This document shows positions 15,567-24,423 of a stretch of 34,318 bases of DNA, in pieces. This stretch comes from an uncultured Dialister sp. GTDB lineage: Bacteria > Bacillota > Negativicutes > Veillonellales > Dialisteraceae. Each line of letters opens with the position of its first letter. Positions within the stretch are counted from its first letter, which is position 1. Where the stretch lies: NCBI RefSeq assembly GCF_900765565.1, contig NZ_CAAFRZ010000072.1, forward strand, positions 1-34,318, given 5' to 3'. A program made the translations under genes and the position numbers. The notes beneath the pieces were generated by a model that was not told the origin of the DNA, made no database searches, and saw only the letters and a list, made by a program, of their open reading frames with translations.

Positions 15567-16631
15567 ATGGAATACTTATTTTCAGATATTGTAGATATAC
15601 GAAATGGGAGAAATCAAAGGGCAGTTGAAGATGAGAATGGGAAGTATCCTATTTATGGAAGTGGTGGTATTATGGGTTATGCTACCCAATATCTCTGCGA
15701 TCAGACTGCCGTAATTATTGGTCGTAAAGGGAGTATAAATCATCCAATATATGTGGAGGAGCCTTTTTGGAATGTTGATACCGCATTTGCTCTTGTTCCG
15801 AATACTTCCCTGATTCTTGCAAAATATTTGTTTTATTTCTGTGTAAATTATAACTTTGAACGCTTAAGTACTACTGTTACAATACCGAGTTTAACAAAAG
15901 CCAATTTGTTAAAAATAAAAATTGATGTACCCGATTTAGCAGTACAGCAGGAGATAATCAAAATACTTAATAAATTAGATTCTCTGATAATGGCTAGGAA
16001 GCATCAGATTAATGAATTCAATATTATCGCCCAATCCCGGTTTGTCGAGCTGTTTGAAGATCCAAATATACCAAAGGTACGGCTTGGGGAATGCTGTATT
16101 ATCAATCCGAAAAAATCATCTGATAATCGCTTGTCAAATAATGATTTGATGGTATCCTTTGTTTCTATGTCAGATGTCTCAGAAAATGGTCAGGTGGTGA
16201 CTCGTCACCATAAGCAATATAAATCAGTAAAGTCAGGATTTACTTATTTTGCTGAGAACGATGTATTATTTGCAAAAATAACTCCTTGTATGGAAAATGG
16301 CAAAGGAGGAATAGCGAAAGGGTTACTAAATGGAATTGGTTTTGGATCAACAGAATTTCATGTACTGCGACCAATTAGTGGGGTAACAAATTCGTATTGG
16401 TTATATGAATTGACAAGCTTTCCACAATTTAGAAAAGCAGCAGAAGTTAACATGACCGGAAGCGCTGGACAAAGAAGGGTACCGGCATCCTTTTTAGCAA
16501 ATTATAGAGTTTCCTTACCTCCAATCGGTCTTCAAAATCAGTTTGCCGACTTCGTCCAACAGCTCGACAAATCGAAATATCGCGGGCTCAGGGGCCTCTT
16601 TTTCATGGAAGAACTTTATCATTTGTTGTAA
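15567..16631 (+). CDS. hsdS: HsdS2: second specificity subunit, lacking the conserved C-terminal tail
   Basis: This is a second type I specificity subunit on the same strand as the first. TRD1 (about residues 1-125, IYGSGGIMGYATQY) and TRD2 (about 168-325) differ from those of HsdS1, so the recognition site should differ. The central helix ends in QSRFVELFEDP, encoded by a 24-bp block identical to hsdS1. Similarity to hsdS1 resumes at QQLDKSK (22 identical bases, 16557-16578) and stops there. Instead of the usual coiled tail ending in MQQYFG, the frame runs into YRGLRGLFFMEELYHLL. The missing tail could weaken assembly with HsdM. The ATG at 15567 is preferred to the GTG at 15561 for its spacing from AGGG. 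It may be a silent store of TRDs, an active alternative subunit, or a product of past recombination. Confidence 0.88.
   Translation: MEYLFSDIVDIRNGRNQRAVEDENGKYPIYGSGGIMGYATQYLCDQTAVIIGRKGSINHPIYVEEPFWNVDTAFALVPNTSLILAKYLFYFCVNYNFERLSTTVTIPSLTKANLLKIKIDVPDLAVQQEIIKILNKLDSLIMARKHQINEFNIIAQSRFVELFEDPNIPKVRLGECCIINPKKSSDNRLSNNDLMVSFVSMSDVSENGQVVTRHHKQYKSVKSGFTYFAENDVLFAKITPCMENGKGGIAKGLLNGIGFGSTEFHVLRPISGVTNSYWLYELTSFPQFRKAAEVNMTGSAGQRRVPASFLANYRVSLPPIGLQNQFADFVQQLDKSKYRGLRGLFFMEELYHLL
16033..16056 (+). repeat. hsdS recombination-site candidate F2
   Basis: This is identical over 24 bp to 13815-13838 and lies in direct orientation to it, in the central helix of hsdS2. The 14-bp core is at 16041-16054. 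Confidence 0.8.
16557..16578 (-). repeat. hsdS recombination-site candidate R2
   Basis: This is identical over 22 bp to 14345-14366. The resemblance between hsdS1 and hsdS2 ends exactly at its right edge. The core (16558-16571) is the reverse complement of the F1/F2 core. Confidence 0.8.
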
Positions 16632-16690
16632 TATATAGAAAGAATATCCATGATTTCAGCTGTTATATGCAATCCTATGGGAGACGAATG

Positions 16691-19600
16691 ATGGGGAACT
16701 TTGACTTCTTACTGGGAATTAAGGAATATGAAGCCTTTGCTCCGGCGGCGGTGGAGGCGGAGAAGGTCTATGCCACTTCTCCGGCCATGTGTGCCATCGG
16801 CTGCCGGAAGGCACTGGAACTGGCGGTGAAATGGGTCTATGCGGTAGATACAGACATACAGAGACCCTTCAAGGACAACCTGCAGTCTCTGATCCATGGA
16901 GATGATTTTTACTATGCTATGGACTACGAGACCTGGAAGAAACTGCCCTACATCGTAAAGCTGGGAAACCTGGCGGTCCATACGGATCGGGCCGTAACGG
17001 CAGCGGATGCAGTGATGGCGCTCCGGGGACTTTTTGAATTCATCGAGTGGATCGACTACTGCTATGGCCGGGAGTATAAGGAACGGCACTTCCAGGAATC
17101 CCTGATCCCCCAGAGCCGGATGGCACTGGATGAGAAGCGGATCAAAGAGCAGGCCAGCCTTCTGAAGGAGAAGGAAGAGGAAAACCAGAGACTTCTGGAA
17201 AAGGTACAGGCCATGTCTGCCCAGCTCACAGCCCATAAGGAGGAACATAAAGAGGAACGGCACTTCAATCCGGAGACCATTTCTGAATTCAAGACCCGGA
17301 AAGTCTACATCGATGTGGATATGAAGATGGAGGGCTGGGTTTTTGATGGCCCTTCCCAGAATGTGTGGGAAGAATATGAAGTGGAAGGCATGGCCGGTGT
17401 ACCGGGACAGCCGGGATACGTGGACTATGTCCTCTTCGGCCGGGATGGACTGCCTCTGGCGGTGGTGGAAGCTAAGAAAACGAGCCGGGATGCTAATATA
17501 GGCCGGAAGCAGGCGGTACTCTATGCGGACTGCCTGGAGCGGAAATTCGGTCGGCGTCCCATGATTTTCAATACCAATGGTTTTGACACCTATTTCTGGG
17601 ATGACCAGACAGGGCCCCAACGGAAGGTGAGCGGTATATTCAGCCAGGAGGACCTGCAGCGTCTCATGAACCGGCGGCAGGAAGAAAAGCCGGCTCTTTC
17701 CTCTATCCCCATTTCCGATGCTATCACGAACCGGGCATACCAGAAGGAAGCCATTCGTGCGGTCTGTGCCCATATCGAAGAGGGAGGGCGGAAGAATCTT
17801 CTCGTCATGGCTACGGGCACGGGAAAGACTCGGACCGCTGCCAGCCTTGTGGATGTGCTGTCTAAGGGAAATCGGATCACCAATGTCCTTTTCCTGGCAG
17901 ACCGGACGGCCCTCGTGAAGCAGGCAAAGGATGCCTTCAAGGAGTACCTGCCACGCATGACTCTCTGCAACCTGTGCAGCAATAAGGATGATAAGAATGC
18001 CCGCATGGTCTTCTCTACGTATCCTACGATTTTGAATGCCATCGACGATACGAAGAGGGATGATGGAAACCGTCTCTTTACGCCGGCCCATTTCGACCTC
18101 ATCATTATCGATGAAAGTCATCGGAGTATTTTCAAAAAATACAAAGAAATCTTCGACTATTTCGATGCCATTCTTGTGGGTCTTACGGCAACGCCGAAAA
18201 CCGATGTGGATCGCAATACCTATGATTTCTTTGATATGCAGCAGGGGATCCCTACCTATGCCTATGATTATAACCAGGCCATCGAAGAGCATTTCTTGGT
18301 GCCCTACTACAACTATGAGGTGAAGATGAAATTTCTGGAAGAGGGCATCACCTACGATGACCTGTCACCGGAAGATAAGAAACGGTATGAAGATGATTTC
18401 ACCGAAGATGATGGTTCCCTGCCGGACTATATCCCATCGCCGAAACTGGATAAATTCGTATTCAATGCGGACACCGTGGACCGGGTGCTGCAGGATCTCA
18501 TGGAGCGGGGGATCAAAGTAGACGGCGGCGACAGACTGGGGAAAACCATTATCTTTGCAGAAAATAAGCGGCATGCGGAATTCATTATCAAACGGTTCAA
18601 CGCCCTCTATCCGAAATATAAGGGCACCTTTGCCCAGCGGGTGGTGTGCGGTGATACCTATGTGGAAACCATCATTGATGACTTCAAGCAGCCCCAGAAG
18701 GATCCGGTCATTGCGGTATCCGTGGATATGCTGGATACCGGCATCGACGTACCGGAATGCGTGAACCTTGTATTCTTCAAAAAGGTACGGTCACGGACGA
18801 AATTCTGGCAAATGATCGGCCGGGGAACCCGGCTCTGTCCGGACCTGGACTGCGTGGATTCTCGGAACGGGGAATATATTGGGAAGAAATATTTTCTCAT
18901 CTTTGACTACTGCGGGAATTTCGAATATTTCCGGCAGAAGACCAATGACATGGGTGATGGGGTGACGAGGACCCTGTCTGAAAATATTTTCATCAAGAGA
19001 ATCCGACTCATCAAGGATCTCCAGGAAGCGGCCTATGCGGATAAGCGGTACCAGGACTGGCGGACGTCCCTGGTGGAAACCTGCCATAAGCAGGTGATGG
19101 AGCTGAATACGGCCCTCATCTCCGTGAAGCTCCATCTCCGGTATGTGGAGAAATATAAGAATAAAGATGCCTTCCGGTCTCTCTCCGAAGGAGACTGCGG
19201 TGAACTGAACCGGGAAATCGCGCCACTGGTGGAAGACATGGACAAGGATGAAAGTGCCAAGCGGTTTGACAATTTCATGTATGGCCTCATGCTTTCCTAT
19301 ATGGAAGGACTGAAGACCTTCCAGTCGGCGAAGAAGCAGCTCAAAAAGACGGTGGGCCTCCTGAAAAAGCAGGTCAGCATCGATGCCGTCCGCAATGAAC
19401 TGCCCCTGATGAATGAAATCGAATCTCCGGAATTCTGGACAGACACGGACGTACTGGAATTTGAAAATGTCCGGGTTCACCTGAGAGGACTGATCCAGTT
19501 TATCGGGATCAATCCGGTCCGTATTATCGAGACTGGCTTAAAGGACAGAATCCTCGGAGAAAAAGAAGGGGACACGCTGGAACCGGAAACCTTTGAGGAC

Positions 19601-20059
19601 TATAAGGAAAAGGTAGATCACTATTTCCTCCAGCACATGGACGACGTACCGGCAGTGAAAAAACTTGTCCACAATGAGCCACTCACAGAAAAAGACTACA
19701 AAGATCTGGAACGGATCTTCACTGTAGAACTGGGCACAAAGGACGACTACAACTTCACCTTCGGCGGCCAGCCCTTCGGCCTCACCGTGAGACACATCGC
19801 CAAGATGGATCCCAAGGCGGCGGAAAAGGCATTTTCTGAGTTCATTAATGAACATAACCTCAATGATAAACAGATTGCCTTCATCCATAACGTGATCAAC
19901 TATATCGCCGTCAACGGCTACATGGACAGCCCCATGACCATCATGAAAGCACCCTTTGACAGACCCTATAGCGCATCGGATCTGTTCAGCATGGAAAACC
20001 TGAGTGAAATTGTGTATATTATCAATGGAATCAGGGATAATGCCATACGGTATAACTGA
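16691..20059 (+). CDS. hsdR: HsdR: type I restriction endonuclease and translocase subunit
   Basis: HsdR is the ATP-driven motor and nuclease of the type I enzyme. It translocates DNA from an unmethylated site and cuts remotely. The N-terminal region resembles DUF4145 (GNLAVHTDRAV), followed by a coiled-coil stretch. The HSDR_N nuclease has D245 (VDYVLF), E260 and K262 (VEAKK) and a QAVLY motif. The helicase has Walker A TGTGKT (375-380) and Walker B DESH (474-477), with a second lobe containing DMLDTGIDVPE and IGRGTRLCPDL. The C-terminal part resembles the EcoEI-type R C-terminal domain. The length of 1,123 residues is usual. The start at 16691 (or the adjacent ATG at 16688) has GGGAG at proper spacing, and the upstream in-frame ATG at 16667 does not. 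It follows hsdS2 by 59 bases and ends 21 bases before the next gene. Confidence 0.95.
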   Translation: MGNFDFLLGIKEYEAFAPAAVEAEKVYATSPAMCAIGCRKALELAVKWVYAVDTDIQRPFKDNLQSLIHGDDFYYAMDYETWKKLPYIVKLGNLAVHTDRAVTAADAVMALRGLFEFIEWIDYCYGREYKERHFQESLIPQSRMALDEKRIKEQASLLKEKEEENQRLLEKVQAMSAQLTAHKEEHKEERHFNPETISEFKTRKVYIDVDMKMEGWVFDGPSQNVWEEYEVEGMAGVPGQPGYVDYVLFGRDGLPLAVVEAKKTSRDANIGRKQAVLYADCLERKFGRRPMIFNTNGFDTYFWDDQTGPQRKVSGIFSQEDLQRLMNRRQEEKPALSSIPISDAITNRAYQKEAIRAVCAHIEEGGRKNLLVMATGTGKTRTAASLVDVLSKGNRITNVLFLADRTALVKQAKDAFKEYLPRMTLCNLCSNKDDKNARMVFSTYPTILNAIDDTKRDDGNRLFTPAHFDLIIIDESHRSIFKKYKEIFDYFDAILVGLTATPKTDVDRNTYDFFDMQQGIPTYAYDYNQAIEEHFLVPYYNYEVKMKFLEEGITYDDLSPEDKKRYEDDFTEDDGSLPDYIPSPKLDKFVFNADTVDRVLQDLMERGIKVDGGDRLGKTIIFAENKRHAEFIIKRFNALYPKYKGTFAQRVVCGDTYVETIIDDFKQPQKDPVIAVSVDMLDTGIDVPECVNLVFFKKVRSRTKFWQMIGRGTRLCPDLDCVDSRNGEYIGKKYFLIFDYCGNFEYFRQKTNDMGDGVTRTLSENIFIKRIRLIKDLQEAAYADKRYQDWRTSLVETCHKQVMELNTALISVKLHLRYVEKYKNKDAFRSLSEGDCGELNREIAPLVEDMDKDESAKRFDNFMYGLMLSYMEGLKTFQSAKKQLKKTVGLLKKQVSIDAVRNELPLMNEIESPEFWTDTDVLEFENVRVHLRGLIQFIGINPVRIIETGLKDRILGEKEGDTLEPETFEDYKEKVDHYFLQHMDDVPAVKKLVHNEPLTEKDYKDLERIFTVELGTKDDYNFTFGGQPFGLTVRHIAKMDPKAAEKAFSEFINEHNLNDKQIAFIHNVINYIAVNGYMDSPMTIMKAPFDRPYSASDLFSMENLSEIVYIINGIRDNAIRYN

Positions 20060-20080
20060 TCAGCAGCAAGGAGGCAGACT

Positions 20081-20698
20081 ATGAAAAAAGCTCTTCTTTT
20101 GGCAGCCGTCCTGGCGGCCCTGTCCTTTGGGACGGTGGATGCCAGCCGGTTTGAGATGGTGCAGAAGTCTATCGTGCAGGGAGCCTATGCCGGTGTCGAT
20201 TCTGCGGACTTCAAGGAAGGCAAGAAGACGGTGAGGTTCATGAGCGTCTCTGAGGGGCCCGATGACTATACCCTGAAGGCTATCAGCAAGCCGAATTGGC
20301 TTCTGAATTTTGATACCTACTGGACCTATTCGGTGAAGGCCTCTTCCCCGAAGGCGGCGCCGGACTATATCATCGAGCAATATCGGGATGTGGATACGGG
20401 AAAATACTTCTACGGGGTGAACGATATCCGGTTCAAAGAGGAGGGGCGGAGGGCATTTCTCCTTGGATTCGATGAGAAGAAGAAATCCATGATTACTTAC
20501 ATCGACAGCGATACTATGGAAAAGCCTGAGTATTCAGCACCTGGGACCTATGTGAGAAAGGGAAGCCTTTTCCTGGGAGTCGGTGAATATGGCGGCAACT
20601 GGAAGACGAAGCCTGCCTATAAGCTGGACTGGTCTCCGGAGGCGAAATGGTTCAGCTATGAGTACTTCGAACACGTGGCGGAGTCGCCTTACTGGTAA
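20081..20698 (+). CDS. Secreted protein of unknown function (205 aa)
   Basis: I do not recognise a family. A clear signal peptide (MKKALLLAAVLAALSFGTVDA) predicts export with cleavage after residue 21. No lipobox is present. The mature part is rich in tyrosine, tryptophan and lysine with alternating short strands, which suggests a small beta-rich periplasmic domain. No catalytic motif is evident. AAGGAGG precedes the ATG, which lies only 21 bases after the hsdR stop on the same strand. The gene is therefore probably read from the hsd transcript although a role in restriction is not expected. Its own strong terminator follows. Confidence 0.8.
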   Translation: MKKALLLAAVLAALSFGTVDASRFEMVQKSIVQGAYAGVDSADFKEGKKTVRFMSVSEGPDDYTLKAISKPNWLLNFDTYWTYSVKASSPKAAPDYIIEQYRDVDTGKYFYGVNDIRFKEEGRRAFLLGFDEKKKSMITYIDSDTMEKPEYSAPGTYVRKGSLFLGVGEYGGNWKTKPAYKLDWSPEAKWFSYEYFEHVAESPYW

Positions 20699-20731
20699 TA
20701 AGGGACCTGCATGCAGCAGGAAGAAATAGAA

Positions 20732-20780
20732 AAAAGCCCACAGCCCGTGGCCGGGAATCCGGCGGAGCCTGTGGGCTTTT
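20732..20780 (+). terminator. Terminator closing the hsdR transcript
   Basis: AAAAGCCCACAG pairs with CTGTGGGCTTTT around an inner GGCCGG-type loop region. The stem is strong and flanked by A and T runs. It marks the right edge of the defence island. Confidence 0.85.
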
Positions 20781-22084
20781 GATGTGGTTGTTAGACGATA
20801 GATGGGGCAGGCCCTTTGGGCTGATTCGCCTGCGGCGAATCAATAGCTGGCAGCTAGATCTAGTAGCTAGGCGGTCAGGCCCTTTTGGGCCGAGCCCATC
20901 TGTTTCCATTAGCTAACCCCAGCCCCATGGGCAGCCCCTTCTCAAGGAAGGGGCCTTCTGCATAGTCAATTTCGTGCTTGGGGGTAGAGTCATCAGTGTT
21001 CCAATGGCGGCGGGACCGTGGGTCATGTATCCCAACCTCGATCTCGGTCTCATTTGACGGGGGTTAGCTGATAGTGGCGCGACCATCTGATGTCTAGTGG
21101 TAGGGCGTAAAAAGCCCGGTATTCTCGAATGCAAGAAAGATTTCTCGACTCCTCGAAGTTGTAGCGGCTCTTGCGTGTGGTGTAATCACGGCGCTTACCA
21201 CCGCTCGAAATGACGAGTTGGGGTTGGAAGTCAATGATTATACAAAGCCGTGGAAGGGGAGCCTCCTTCCTTGGGAAGGAGGTGGCTGCGAAGCAGACGG
21301 AGATTAGCTGATGGAAGCGACGTAGGCCGGGCCTCAAATCTTAACTCTTTCACAGTTCCGGACACCACAAAAACACGGAACCTTTTGCCGGGAATCTCTT
21401 ATGCATCGAAGGCCGCCATGAATCAGGCATCAGCGCATTAGCAAAGGAGAAGATTGGTGGGATAAAGTAAACTTTCCCTCTCTGCTCCCCGCTGCTCTAG
21501 GATTGGTCGTCAAAGCCTGCCGTTCCGTGTAGAGATATGTAGTGGCGATATTCCGTGCTTTCGTGTGTGTGAATCTTTGCCTTGCTGTGCAGGATCCTGC
21601 TTACCGCTCCCTTCCGGACGGGAGGGGGTGGGGAAAGGAGAAGCCTTTGCGCAAACAGGATGGTTTCTTTTCTGCCCCTTTCCTTACCCGGGATTTGGGA
21701 AAGAGGTCATACTTTTGTGAAAATATCCTGCTCTTCAGAGGGCTCCTGATTTGCCCCTCCATATATTAAAATTGCGGCAGACCCCCTGTTTCACAACTTG
21801 AAATTGAATTTCTCATGAAAGCCTAATAGTGAGTTAGTGGGTTGGTGAGTTAGTGGGATAGTGGGGCAGGTGAGATGGGGCTGATTCGCCTGCGGCGAAT
21901 CAGTAGCTGGTAGCTAGATCTGGTGGCCAGGTGGACAGGCCCTTTGGGCTGAACCCATTAGGACCCATCACCATCTCTCAGTCCGGTGGACAGCTCTCTT
22001 CTGGGAAGAGAGCCTCGAGCAGAGTCAATTACACGGTATGGGGGTAGAGTCATTAGGATTCCAACTGCTGCGAAGCCGCGGGAC

Positions 22085-22150
22085 CTCAATTCTCTTCCCT
22101 CGAGTCTCAATTCTCTTCCCTCGAGTCTCAATTCTCTTCCCTCGAGTCTC
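22085..22150. repeat. 21-bp tandem repeat, about three copies
   Basis: The unit CTCAATTCTCTTCCCTCGAG plus T is repeated head-to-tail three times (22085, 22106, 22127) and begins a fourth. There are no spacers, so it is not a CRISPR array. Confidence 0.85.
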
Positions 22151-22320
22151 AATTCTTCTTGAAAGTCCCGTCATAGTCATTTATCAGAGAGATCTCTCGA
22201 CTCATCTTAGCTGTAGCGGTTCTTACGGATAGAGTCATTCAGCATGCTGCCACCGCTCGAGATGACGAGTCAGGGATAGTGTCACATAGTGCGGCGAAGC
22301 CGCTGTCGTGTATCAAGTAA

Positions 22321-22348
22321 GGCGGCGCTATACAATTTGTGCGCCGCC
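22321..22348. repeat. GGCGGCGC hairpin repeat, copy 2 (perfect)
   Basis: A perfect 8-bp stem (GGCGGCGC/GCGCCGCC) encloses a 12-nt A+T-rich loop. Confidence 0.8.
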
Positions 22349-22586
22349 ACCACCCCCTCGGGCGAAGCCCGTTCCTCTTGAGTCACTTCGCCGTCAGGCG
22401 TTACCCCTGAGCCACTTCGCCCGCAGGGCTTATACAGTTCAAGGCTTCGCCGACATCTGACCAATAAAATTGACGGAAATGCGGTAATTGATTAAATTAA
22501 AAAGCGCGGAAATGCGGTAAAACGCGAAAGTAAAAAGTGCGGAAATGCGGAATCGACGGGGCGGTGGAAAAGGTGAATATTTTTAA

Positions 22587-23264
22587 AGGGAGATCATTTC
22601 ATTATATGAAGATGATTTCCACAAGATAGATACTACGGGGCGCCTTTCCATGCTTTTCGATTCTATCCCCGGAGAACTCGCAAAGAATTCATTCCGCTAC
22701 CAGGTTTCTACTGTTTTAAAGGGGCAGCGGGCCGATGATATTCTTGAATCTATTGCGGAGTTGGTTGATTCGCGGACGGTGCTGGTTTCTTATCATACCA
22801 ATGAACCCAATCCCATGATGTCTATGACGAAAGATATCAGACGATTTAAATTGTTTACTGCGGATACGGGACTTTTTGTTACATTGGCGTTTAAGGATAG
22901 GGATTTTACGGAAAATGTTTTGTATAAGAAGCTTTTGTCCGATAAACTTCCGGCAAATCTGGGATATCTTTATGAGAATGCGGTGGCCCAGACGTTAGCT
23001 TCTGCAGGGAACCAGCTCTTTTACTATACATTTCCCAATGATAAGCGTAAGACGAGTTATGAAATAGATTTCCTGCTTTCCCGTCAGGGAAAGCTCATTC
23101 CTCTGGAAGTCAAATCGTCCGGGTACAAAACACATTCGTCTCTTGATGCTTTTGGGAAACGGTATTCCCGCTATGTGGGACAGAAATACCTGATCTATAC
23201 AAAAGATCTTGCCAAAGATGGAGAGGTTATTTGCCTTCCGGTCTATATGGCACAATTCCTATAA
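22587..23264 (+). pseudogene. Remnant of an AAA ATPase with DUF4143 C-terminal domain
   Basis: This is the C-terminal half of a predicted ATPase of the AAA/DUF4143 type. The open frame begins after a TAA stop, with family-like residues REIISLYEDDFHKIDTTGRL already in place before the first ATG at 22650. The N-terminal ATP-binding domain with its Walker motifs is therefore missing. The remaining part shows DUF4143 features: LFTADTGLFVTLA, LGYLYENAVAQTLASAGNQLFYYTF, and a nuclease-like EIDFLLSRQGKLIPLEVKSS with D, E and K in PD-(D/E)xK spacing. It ends at a normal-looking stop. DNA just upstream is repeat mosaic, so the 5' part was probably replaced. A shortened product from the ATG at 22650 could still be made but would lack ATPase function. 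Confidence 0.8.
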
Positions 23265-23661
23265 AAATTCTCTCACGGTCTGCTTTGCCGTGAAGACACT
23301 GATCAATACAATGGAAATTGAAAGACGGCGCTCTTTAAATTGTGCGCCGCTTTTTTATACATAGAACTCTGCGGCCCCAAACCGCATAATCCGGAGCATT
23401 GTATAGGCATGACTATAATAGTCTTGCCTATATATAGCTGATACGGAAGGAAAGGTGGGACGGGTGGGCAGATTCGCTTGCGGCGAATCAGTGGCTAGAT
23501 CTAGTAGCTAGACGGACAGGCCCTTTGGGCCGAGCCCATCAGTTTCCATCAGCTAACCCCAGCCCCGTGGGCAGCCCCTTCCTTGGAAGGCGAGGGTGCT
23601 TCGGCCGGGCTCTAAGGTGCTCGCTTTGTGTGCAGGATATGCTCGCAAAAGAGCCCGGCTT

Positions 23662-23759
23662 GGGCATCCTCTGCAGGATGCCCACAGAGGACCCTCGAAC
23701 CGGGCCCAAGTTGGCGTCTATACTGCACAATAAGACGCCTTCCTCTTGCGGCCCGGCGG
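23662..23759. repeat. Multi-stem structured repeat, copy 2
   Basis: The first hairpin is GGGCATCCT-CTGC-AGGATGCCC (23662-23683). A linker follows, then an outer arm CCGGGCC that pairs with GGCCCGG near the end. Between the arms is an inner hairpin GGCGTCT...AGACGCC around a CTGCACA loop. Compared with copies at 555-638 and 31782-31866, both stems have changed sequence with pairing kept. Confidence 0.65.
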
Positions 23760-23835
23760 TGGCGCCGAAGGCAACGGAGGTTAGCTGATGGGTGCGCCGC
23801 AGGCTGATTTTCCGCGGCGCCAGCCGCAAATGGTT

Positions 23836-24110
23836 AGTCCCCCTTTCCCAAAGGGGGATGTCACGCAGTGACAGAGGGATTCTGATGGGTTTTATCGATC
23901 AAGTTAGCCATCCATATGACGGGCAGTCTGGCTGTCAGACGATAGAAGATAGAGGGAAGAAGATAGATGCGGACAGGCCCTTTGGGCCGAACCCATCACC
24001 ATCTCTCAGTCCGGTGGACAGCGCTCTTCTGGGAAGAGAGCCTGCCGCAGAGTCAACTACACGATATGGGGGCAGAGTCATCGGGATTCCAACTGCGGCG
24101 TTAGCCGCGG
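23836..24110. repeat. Long dispersed repeat, copy A (about 275 bp)
   Basis: Near-identical to 27721-28003 over its length, with scattered substitutions and one short insertion in the other copy. It contains the AGTCCCCCTTTCCCAAAGGG module, a unique middle, and the CTCTCTTC/GAAGAGAG module. Confidence 0.8.
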
Positions 24111-24340
24111 ATGGGGTAAGTGTCGGAAGCGCCGCAGGCGAATCAGCTTTCCTGATTGCTAACAGCTAGCAGCTAGAAGCCCCCACATGGCCGCACGTCA
24201 CTCAGCCACATGACACTCGGCCCGGAGGGCCTGATCCGTTCAAGGCTCAAGGCTGAAGGCTCAATGCTCCGTCCGTTCGCACGTACATAGATACGATACA
24301 ATGAATTCTTCATCTGACAAATATTCTTTTAGCGAACAAC

Positions 24341-24369
24341 TTGTATCATATCTATTTCCGTTGTATAAT
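24341..24369 (+). promoter_or_regulatory. Promoter of the amino-acid binding lipoprotein gene
   Basis: TTGTAT (24341-24346) and TATAAT (24364-24369) are separated by exactly 17 bases, 55 bases before the start codon. Confidence 0.7.
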
Positions 24370-24423
24370 ACTTGTGAAATGAAAAAGTGAAATCATGAAT
24401 TTACAGGAAAGCAGGTAAGAGCG

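Larger units (their letters stand above)
20815..22560. repeat. Intergenic repeat mosaic, 1.7 kb
   Basis: No gene is supported here. From left to right it holds: the hairpin GATTCGCC-TGC-GGCGAATC (20823-20841, again at 21883-21901); a CTCCTTCC/GGAAGGAG module (21260-21319); the CTCGTCATCTCGAGC family in reverse (21136-21222 and 22165-22272); the CTCTCTTC/GAAGAGAG module (21961-22080); a 21-bp tandem repeat (22085-22150); and the GGCGGCGC hairpin (22321-22348). A stretch at 21330-21800 resembles none of the repeats and I cannot assign it. Confidence 0.75.
23265..24340. repeat. Intergenic repeat mosaic, 1.1 kb
   Basis: No gene is supported. Contents: a degraded GGCGGCGC-type hairpin (about 23320-23350), the GATTCGC hairpin (23471-23489), an inverted repeat GCCGGGCTC...GAGCCCGGC (23604-23659), the structured repeat copy 2 (23662-23759), and a long block (23836-24110) nearly identical to 27721-28003. 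Frames of about 90-125 codons crossing this region translate repeat DNA. Confidence 0.75.

Noticed and set aside
13277..16631. Classic hsdS inverton with opposed specificity genes
   Set aside because: Both hsdS genes read on the plus strand. The inverted sites lie within each gene rather than only between opposed genes.
16709..18292. Long open frame (527 codons) antisense to hsdR
   Set aside because: It is a shadow of hsdR. The sense strand has unambiguous nuclease and helicase motifs in the same stretch.
22085..22150. Short regular repeats that might suggest a CRISPR array
   Set aside because: The 21-bp units are directly adjacent with no spacers, and there are no cas genes in the window.
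23525..24169. Two frames of 87 and 125 codons between the ATPase remnant and the transporter
   Set aside because: They translate repeat modules, and similar frames appear wherever the same modules recur (27743-27964).
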